Source: Desulfosediminicola flagellatus
GTDB taxonomy: Bacteria; Desulfobacterota; Desulfobulbia; Desulfobulbales; Desulfocapsaceae
NCBI RefSeq assembly: GCF_005116655.2
Contig: NZ_CP050698.1
Coordinates: 6,590,501-6,654,500, forward strand
Reading direction: 5' to 3'
DNA length: 64,000 nucleotides
Below, in pieces: positions 58,765 through 64,000 of the stretch. Below the pieces are notes generated by a model that saw only the letters and a program-made list of their open reading frames with translations, was not told the DNA's origin and searched no databases. Position numbers and translations under genes: made by a program. Numbering within the stretch: the stretch's first letter is position 1; each line of letters begins with the position of its first letter.

Positions 58765-60452
58765 TATTCTCCAACTCGAAAGAACATATTAAAGGTGGTA
58801 CCTTTTCCTTCCAGGGACTGAAGAGTGATGGCTGCGTCGTTTTCCTGAAGTGTCCGGTATACAATAGAAAGGCCGAGACCGGTGCCTGAGTTTTTGGTGG
58901 TAAAAAAAGGTTCAAATGATTTTTCTGCTATCTCAGGAGACATTCCCATGCCGTTATCTGAGAATGTTACCAGAACGTAGCGTTTGCCTGACAACTTCCC
59001 GGGGTACTTTCTTTTGAATGCTCCAAGCGCATTGCCGGTAAGATATCTACCGCTGATTTCAATGGTTCCGTCCTGGCGAATAGCATCGGTGGCGTTGAGC
59101 ATCAGGTTGAGAAAGACTTGTTGCATCTGGTTCGGATCTGCCATGATATCCGGTAGATTTTCAGCAAAACGTACAATAAGCTGGATGGAATTGTTCATCA
59201 GTCTGTTGCTGATAAGTGGCCGTATCTCTGTAATAATAGTGTTGAGAGATGTCGGGCGTTTATTGGGGTCAACAGGCCGGGCGTACGAAAAAAATTCGGT
59301 TAGGAGCTCATTGAGCCTGTCCACCTGGCGGATGATCCGTTTTGAACATTCGAGCTGAGAACTATTTTCAATTGCATCTTCCTCTATTGACTGGGCCATG
59401 ATTTTGATCCCGGCCAGCGGATTGCGGACTTCATGGGCAACAGCTGAGGCAATTTCAGCAACAGTGGAGAGTCTGTTCATCTTCTCCATCTCTTTGCGTA
59501 CATACCGGAGCTCAGTGATATCTGAGAGAGATACTATTACGCCGACCTGATTATTGCGGGAGTCACGACGTGCAGTGGTGGAGTAGCTGAAGATTTTCTC
59601 GTCACCATCATCGGTGGCGAGGATAATTTCTTCCAGCTCTTGACCATCTGAACCATCTCCGGATATCGTCATGAGCTTTTTCGCACGAGCCGTACCTATA
59701 AGGGTATTGAGATTCTTGCCGTCAATGCTTTTGACAAAGGGTTGAAGGATCTGTCGTGCAGCGCTGTTACTTTTAAGTATGTTTCCTCCGAGATCAGTGA
59801 CAACCAGGCCGTGATTGAGGCTTTGAATGACTGATTCAGAAAACATCTTCTCTTCGCGCAGGCTGATGATAGATACGCGCAGATCATCTACAAGTTCGGC
59901 AAGCTGCTGATCCATCTTCTGGCTTTCAATTACAGTTGCCAGGACATTTGCAATCGACTCAAGAAGCTGCTCGGTTTCAAGTGACAGTTCATGCTCGTTT
60001 TTGACATACAGGGAAAGTACACCAATTGATTGTTCATCCTTGATGATCGGAACACAGTAGTGAGCACGATCAATAGGATCTTCAGCCGACTCAGCAGAGA
60101 GTGGTGCAATAGATGTGAAAAAATGAATCGCACCGTTGAGCGCAGCACGCCCGCAATGGCATTGGCCGAAAGCAATATTGTCACAGCGTGATACCTGTTG
60201 TGGTGTGAGTCCGTGACTGGCCTTCAGGGTGAGGAGTTGAGATTCCTGGTTAACTAAAAAAATGGCCGCCTTTGGTGCAAGGGCAAGGGATTTTTGCGAA
60301 GTAAGATAAATGAGAATACGCTCAAGAAGTTCCTGGAAAAGATACGGTGAGAGTGATATCCGCAGGATTTCATTGATTATTATCTGATTGCGAAATTCTC
60401 TGGAGTAGGTGTCCTGTATTGAGTAATGCCTCGTGTGTATCTCGTGCTCCAT
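58764..60452 (-). CDS. Soluble histidine kinase: GAF, PAS, HisKA, HATPase
   Basis: The 562-residue kinase has a GAF domain (~35-185; GQCHCGRAALNGAIHFFTS, ADPID-like DPIDRAHYCVPI), a PAS domain (~205-310; NHGLVVTDLGGNILKSN), HisKA with the phospho-His in ASAVAHEVRNPLAGI, and HATPase (NLMLNATDAI, DNGMGM, GTGLGLSI). There is no membrane segment, so it senses a cytoplasmic signal. Its stop overlaps the start of the NtrC-type regulator (TAATG), which makes the pair co-translated. The ~290-bp upstream region shows no repeat copy; its promoter was not identified. Confidence 0.94.
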   Translation of the reverse strand: MEHEIHTRHYSIQDTYSREFRNQIIINEILRISLSPYLFQELLERILIYLTSQKSLALAPKAAIFLVNQESQLLTLKASHGLTPQQVSRCDNIAFGQCHCGRAALNGAIHFFTSIAPLSAESAEDPIDRAHYCVPIIKDEQSIGVLSLYVKNEHELSLETEQLLESIANVLATVIESQKMDQQLAELVDDLRVSIISLREEKMFSESVIQSLNHGLVVTDLGGNILKSNSAARQILQPFVKSIDGKNLNTLIGTARAKKLMTISGDGSDGQELEEIILATDDGDEKIFSYSTTARRDSRNNQVGVIVSLSDITELRYVRKEMEKMNRLSTVAEIASAVAHEVRNPLAGIKIMAQSIEEDAIENSSQLECSKRIIRQVDRLNELLTEFFSYARPVDPNKRPTSLNTIITEIRPLISNRLMNNSIQLIVRFAENLPDIMADPNQMQQVFLNLMLNATDAIRQDGTIEISGRYLTGNALGAFKRKYPGKLSGKRYVLVTFSDNGMGMSPEIAEKSFEPFFTTKNSGTGLGLSIVYRTLQENDAAITLQSLEGKGTTFNMFFRVGE

Positions 60453-60745
60453 AACTCTCTGCTGGCGAAAATGAAGTCCTCAAAGTCTCAGGTGTTCCCT
60501 GATGCGATTGCGAAAATCAATCGTCCCGAGAACGTATAAAGAGGTCGGTTCTGCCTGAAGAAGGCAATGGTTGAAGGTCGCAGTAGTGCCCAGAAACATA
60601 CATGTTTTTTTCGCGTCTTGTCAATTGGGAAAGAGCGAGTTTATTAGAGAACCATCGAATTATACGAAACAATCAGAAAGAAATATGCGCAAAAGAGATA
60701 ATCACAGGCACTATTTTGAAAGGGATTATTCAGGGGGAGGAGATC

Positions 60746-61186
60746 TTACATTCTATTTAGCAGTTTACTCAGAAGGGAAGAGAACATGGTGATTTCTTTG
60801 TTGGTCAGACCCTCAGAAATATCTTTTGTGAAATCGTTGTGGAAGCGATCGTGCTGGGCAAAGGCGGCCTGTCCTTTCGCGGTGAGTGCAACAAACCATG
60901 AACGTCTGTCTGAGTGATGCGGCTTACGTTCAACCAACCCTTTTCGCTCGAGTTTATCAACAGCAACAGTCAGTGTGCCTGTTGTGACGCCGAGACGCTC
61001 GGCGAGTTCTTTCATCCGCATATCCTGGTGATGACCGATTACTTCAATGGTATGCATTTGAGCCGGAGATAATCCACTCCCTTTAACCACAGAATGTTCC
61101 CAGGAATTGATTTTGTCATAAAACTCGACAAGTTGATGAGAAAGTTCTTCAACGTGGGCGACATCGTCTGGAGTGGATTGAGACAT
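60746..61186 (-). CDS. MarR-family transcriptional regulator
   Basis: The 146-residue repressor-type protein has the MarR winged helix: LSPAQMHTIEVIGHH, MRMKELAERLGVTTGTLTVAVDKLERKGLVERKPHHSDRRSW in two parts (recognition helix TGTLTVAVDKLERKG and wing SDRRSWFVALT), and C-terminal dimer helices (FTKDISEGLTNKEITMFSSL). It lies 91 bp downstream of the histidine-rich metal transporter on the same strand. A palindrome just upstream of its start may be its own operator, and control of the transporter is plausible. Confidence 0.95.
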   Translation of the reverse strand: MSQSTPDDVAHVEELSHQLVEFYDKINSWEHSVVKGSGLSPAQMHTIEVIGHHQDMRMKELAERLGVTTGTLTVAVDKLERKGLVERKPHHSDRRSWFVALTAKGQAAFAQHDRFHNDFTKDISEGLTNKEITMFSSLLSKLLNRM

Positions 61187-61187
61187 A

Positions 61188-61204
61188 ATTAATTACCGAT
61201 TAAT
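61188..61204. promoter_or_regulatory. Palindromic operator candidate for the MarR regulator
   Basis: ATTAAT-TACCG-ATTAAT is a repeated, largely self-complementary 17-bp sequence directly before the marR-type start codon. MarR proteins often bind such AT-rich palindromes in their own promoters. The site is inferred from position and symmetry. Confidence 0.45.
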
Positions 61205-61277
61205 GGGTATTACTGGTTTGGCCGGATGTATCATTTGCTTTTTATGTTTCAAGTGAAAAGCTAATGATACACCAGGA

Positions 61278-62036
61278 TTAGGCGGCTAAAGCATTATACA
61301 GGCCGTAACCGGAAAATATTACAATAATAATACCGGCACTGCGCATTATAAGAGGTTCTACCCAGTCTTTTTGCAGTCTACCTGCCATTGTAGTGATCTT
61401 GAAGATACAGTAGATAACCATTCCTACTGAAATTGCTGTTGCAATCGCATAACTGCCAAAGACCATGGTAGCAGCATAGGTGCTGCCGGAGTTCAGAGCG
61501 TATCCATACATTACCGCCGCAGTTGGGCAGGGAATGATCATGTTGACAAAACCTATCCCGAAGAGACTGAGAGCAAGCCATTTGTGTTTCTTTCCCGGAT
61601 GTTTCTGATGTTTCTCTTCTGGATGATCATGCTCGTGATCGTGCCCGTGACAGTGGTGGTGTCCACATTTATGGTGATTGTGTCCGTGCTCATGATGATC
61701 ATGGTCATGTGAGTGCTTATGAAGGATCTCAGGATCGTAAAGAAGAACTAGACCAATAAGTATTAGCAGTACCGAGGTGCCGACTTCAACCCAGAAGTTG
61801 GCGGCTGGCGGCAGCAGCAGGGATATTGTGCCAAGCGTTGCACCCAGAGCCAAACAGGCGAGTGCTGTGCCTAATACAAAAGAGGCGGTCAATATGCTGA
61901 CTTTCCTTCCGTTTTTTTCTCCGGTAACAAATGGCGCAAGAACAAGCCAGGAATGACCGCAGGGGTTGACTCCGTGGATAAGCCCAAGGAGGAAGCTCGA
62001 TTGCAAGGCTGCAATAAACAGTGAATCCATTTCCAT
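61278..62036 (-). CDS. Histidine-rich heavy-metal transporter of the UreH/NicO/TauE-like superfamily
   Basis: The 252-residue inner-membrane protein has about six helices. The first holds HGVNPCGHSWLVLAPF, a conserved metal-pathway motif, and the fourth GFVNMIIPCPTAAVMYGYAL. The cytoplasmic or periplasmic loop between helices three and four (~115-150) contains some twenty His residues, a hallmark of nickel or cobalt transporters such as NicO/RcnA. Direction of transport cannot be told from sequence. It is followed by a MarR-type regulator and lies divergent from the tungstate regulator. Two tandem palindromic sites lie upstream of the start. Confidence 0.85.
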   Translation of the reverse strand: MEMDSLFIAALQSSFLLGLIHGVNPCGHSWLVLAPFVTGEKNGRKVSILTASFVLGTALACLALGATLGTISLLLPPAANFWVEVGTSVLLILIGLVLLYDPEILHKHSHDHDHHEHGHNHHKCGHHHCHGHDHEHDHPEEKHQKHPGKKHKWLALSLFGIGFVNMIIPCPTAAVMYGYALNSGSTYAATMVFGSYAIATAISVGMVIYCIFKITTMAGRLQKDWVEPLIMRSAGIIIVIFSGYGLYNALAA

Positions 62037-62086
62037 AAATATTCTCCATAGTAAATATTAACGGTGAGCACAAAAACACAAAATAG

Positions 62087-62118
62087 TTTGATAGTCAAGA
62101 TGTTTGATGATCAAGGTA
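62087..62118. promoter_or_regulatory. Tandem operator candidate upstream of the metal transporter
   Basis: TTTGATAGTCAAGATG (62087-62102) is followed directly by TTTGATGATCAAGGTA (62103-62118), and each half is palindromic around TTGAT/ATCAA. They lie 50-80 bp upstream of the transporter start, a fitting place for a metal-responsive or MarR-type regulator. Confidence 0.5.
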
Positions 62119-62429
62119 GTGTTTGGTGAAGGTAATGGAGAAAATCGATTCGAGATAGTTATCTTCGTAGTGGAATGGTGATTTGTGGTTTGTACATTCT
62201 TTTATATATGAAAGCAGTAAATGTGATTTTATGGACAAAGGTCGTAAGCTAACAAACCTGAATTTAATAATAAAATATACAATTCCAATTTCAGACAAAA
62301 TGGATGGTGTCATTATGTGTCATTTATTGTCAGTTACGGTTTTATATTAAGGGTGATATTGACAATAATGGAGTTGTCAGGTTACTGAAGACTGTTTTTG
62401 AGATGGGTAAAAATGTAAAGGAAAACCTG
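62119..62429. other. Divergent promoter region
   Basis: These ~310 bp lie between the metal transporter and the tungstate-type regulator. The reading frame of the regulator extends back to 62304 without a good start. No molybdenum or tungsten cofactor riboswitch fold could be recognised by eye. Confidence 0.4.
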
Positions 62430-63368
62430 ATGAACAGTGTTGCATCAAATAAATTTCTGACCACCCGTGAAGTGGCACAACTGCTTAAAGTTAATGAGAA
62501 AATGATTTATTCTCTGGTTAACGATAAGGGGTTGCCTGCCACCAAGATTACTGGCAAATGGTTATTCCCGAGAAGGTTAGTGGAAGAATGGCTTGATGCC
62601 CATATTTTGAATTACGGGAGTGAGAATTCCGGACTTTCTTCAGAAGACGGAATGCTGCTGATTGCCGGGAGTGATGACCCACTTTTCCAGAAGGTGATAA
62701 ATCTTTTCCACTCAATGCGAAAAGACACAGTCGTGTTTTTCTCTAATCAGGGAAGTATGGGGGGGATTACCAGCCTTCGTCGCGGGTTGTGCCATATTGG
62801 GGTCTGCCATCTTCTGCAGGATGACAATCAGGAATACAATTTTGATTTTGCGGAGCAGGAACTTGACAGAGCGCCGGTATTTGTAAATTTCAGCCAGCGG
62901 GAACAGGGGATATTGTTACCGCCGGGAAATCCAAAAGGAATCACGTCAATTGCTGATTTGGCACGAGATGATATGACTATTGCCAATCGAAGCCTGGGGA
63001 CAGGAACCCGATTACTTTTTGATTATGAAGTTGCACGCTCAGATATCTCGATAAGTGAAATAAGCGGCTACCAAAACGAGGTCTCCAGGCACCTGGACGC
63101 AGGACTTGAAGTGCTCTCCGGCCGAGTGGATGCAGCGCCAGCAATTCGGGCTGTTGCCGGAATGCTCGGGCTGGATTTTCTCACACTGAGATGGGAGCGT
63201 TTTGATTTGCTGGTTAATCGTGAGCGTTTTTTTGAAAAAGGAATCCAGAATTTTATAAGTTTACTACATGAAAAGGAATTTCGTCAGCTGGCAGGTGAAC
63301 TTGAAGGATATGATGTCTCCCTGTGCGGAAAGATGATGTTCCCGGATAATTTTAATGATGAGGATTAA
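62430..63368 (+). CDS. HTH regulator with periplasmic-binding-protein-like domain; probable molybdate/tungstate sensor
   Basis: The ATG at 62430 is chosen: AAAGGA lies ~8 bases upstream and the HTH begins at once. The 312-residue cytoplasmic protein has an excisionase/MerR-type HTH (~8-57; FLTTREVAQLLKVNEKMIYS, WLFPRRLVEEWLD) and a large PBP-like domain (~75-300; MLLIAGSDDPLF, FFSNQGSMGGITSLRRGLCH, FSQREQGILLPPGNPKGI, NRSLGTGTRLLFDYEV). This domain is like ModA/TupA and is found in regulators that bind the oxyanion. The tupA gene starts 5 bp past its stop, so it most likely controls tungstate or molybdate uptake (inference). Confidence 0.88.
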   Translation: MNSVASNKFLTTREVAQLLKVNEKMIYSLVNDKGLPATKITGKWLFPRRLVEEWLDAHILNYGSENSGLSSEDGMLLIAGSDDPLFQKVINLFHSMRKDTVVFFSNQGSMGGITSLRRGLCHIGVCHLLQDDNQEYNFDFAEQELDRAPVFVNFSQREQGILLPPGNPKGITSIADLARDDMTIANRSLGTGTRLLFDYEVARSDISISEISGYQNEVSRHLDAGLEVLSGRVDAAPAIRAVAGMLGLDFLTLRWERFDLLVNRERFFEKGIQNFISLLHEKEFRQLAGELEGYDVSLCGKMMFPDNFNDED

Positions 63369-63372
63369 TACA

Positions 63373-64000
63373 ATGATGATTCGTATGTTTGCAGCTGCAA
63401 CAGTAGTGATTGCAAGCTGTGTTTTTGCCGCAACTGGTTTTTGTGCTGATAAAGTACTGAAAATGTCAACAACAACCAGTACCCAGTCTTCTGGTCTTCT
63501 GGATATTCTGGTGCCTGAGTTGGAAAAAGATACAGGTATCAAATTAAAAGTGATTGCTAAAGGCACCGGTGCTGCAATTCGAGACGGTCAGGACGGTAAT
63601 GTTGACGTTATCTTTGTTCATGCTAAAGGGCGTGAAATTGCATTCGTTGAAGATGGCTTCGGAACAGAGCGCTATCCGGTAATGCACAACGATTTCGTTC
63701 TTATTGGACCAGCAGCTGATAAGGCTGGTGTAAAAGAGGCGAAAAGTGCAGCAGAAGCACTGAAAAAAATTGCAGCAGCCAAAGCAGAATTTATCTCCCG
63801 TGGTGATGACAGTGGAACCCACACTAAAGAACAGAATCTTTGGAATACCTGCGGGGTGCCAATGGTTGATCAGACTCTGACCATCATGAAGAAAGGTAAG
63901 AAAGCTGATATCAGTATCAAGCGCCCTGAAAATTCAAAGGATTGGTATGCTTCAATTGGCCAGGGAATGGGTAAGACCATCACCTTCGCTGATGAGAAGC
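63373..64000 (+). CDS. tupA: Tungstate ABC transporter, periplasmic binding protein (3' end outside window)
   Basis: The first 209 codons are visible. A signal peptide (MMIRMFAAATVVIASCVFAA, then TGFCA) is followed by KMSTTTSTQSSGLLDILVPE, GTGAAIRDGQDGNVDVIFVH, and FISRGDDSGTHTKEQNLW, which are the TupA/WtpA-type oxyanion-binding blocks, with TTTST and RGDDSGTH lining the site. It captures tungstate (possibly molybdate) for cofactor synthesis. GAGG lies ~8 bases before the ATG; the second ATG at 63376 is an alternative. It follows the PBP-like regulator by 5 bp, so they are co-transcribed; the permease and ATPase genes presumably follow outside the window. Confidence 0.95.
   Translation, partial: MMIRMFAAATVVIASCVFAATGFCADKVLKMSTTTSTQSSGLLDILVPELEKDTGIKLKVIAKGTGAAIRDGQDGNVDVIFVHAKGREIAFVEDGFGTERYPVMHNDFVLIGPAADKAGVKEAKSAAEALKKIAAAKAEFISRGDDSGTHTKEQNLWNTCGVPMVDQTLTIMKKGKKADISIKRPENSKDWYASIGQGMGKTITFADEK

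Overview
The window reads as a chromosomal segment of an anaerobic, moderate-GC Desulfobacterota-type bacterium (inference; the closest flavour is the Desulfobulbales). The reasons are the density of multi-PAS hybrid histidine kinases and sigma-54 regulators, a rubrerythrin with its own ferredoxin, an FrhB-type iron-sulfur flavoprotein, a tungstate (TupA) uptake system and a c-type-haem sensor kinase. There is no phage, plasmid, rRNA, tRNA, CRISPR array or intact insertion sequence. What is repeated is small: a family of ~149-bp palindromic elements, a second ~100-bp repeat family, and a G8 motif that sits in hairpin loops.

Layout. 0-4.3 kb: 3' end of enolase, glmS with a terminator, a small unknown protein, a hotdog thioesterase and an RNase H. 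4.6-7.7 kb: a large secreted protein of unknown function and a 1-kb hairpin-rich intergenic stretch. 7.7-25.2 kb: a sensory block with a PocR/7xPAS hybrid kinase, a chemoreceptor, a sigma-54 response regulator, two more hybrid kinases and a CheB-CheR-PAS fusion. 25.8-28.6 kb: a cation-diffusion-facilitator fused to a NifX-like domain, and a haem-binding (Tll0287-like) histidine kinase. 29-35.7 kb: an unknown protein, a GT4 glycosyltransferase with an amylo-alpha-1,6-glucosidase, a decayed patatin gene and three Hsp20 genes, which together look like a storage-glucan and stress region. 35.8-40.5 kb: a complete branched-chain-amino-acid-type ABC transporter livKHMGF on the minus strand, with an attenuator after livK.

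41.4-45.4 kb: a radical SAM protein, a structured intergenic region, then a tight cassette of ECF sigma factor, membrane protein with an AMPK/CBM48-like glucan-binding domain, small lipoprotein and secreted Gly/Ser-tailed protein. 45.8-48.6 kb: GNAT, SurE, a YjbR-like protein, and rubrerythrin plus ferredoxin. 48.9-54.8 kb: an unknown protein, FrhB-like protein, PreP-like M16 protease and dtd. 55.2-60.5 kb: a stand-alone roadblock protein converging on a REC-DUF4388-roadblock fusion. The fusion has a near-perfect sigma-54 promoter and an upstream palindrome, and lies directly downstream of an NtrC-type regulator and its kinase. 60.7-64 kb: MarR regulator, histidine-rich metal transporter, and an HTH plus periplasmic-binding-protein-like regulator upstream of tupA, which runs off the window.

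The best candidates for something new are the ECF sigma/glucan-binding-domain cassette (42.8-45.4 kb), the self-contained HK/NtrC to sigma-54 to roadblock circuit (55.2-60.5 kb), and the palindromic repeat family with its solitary ends.
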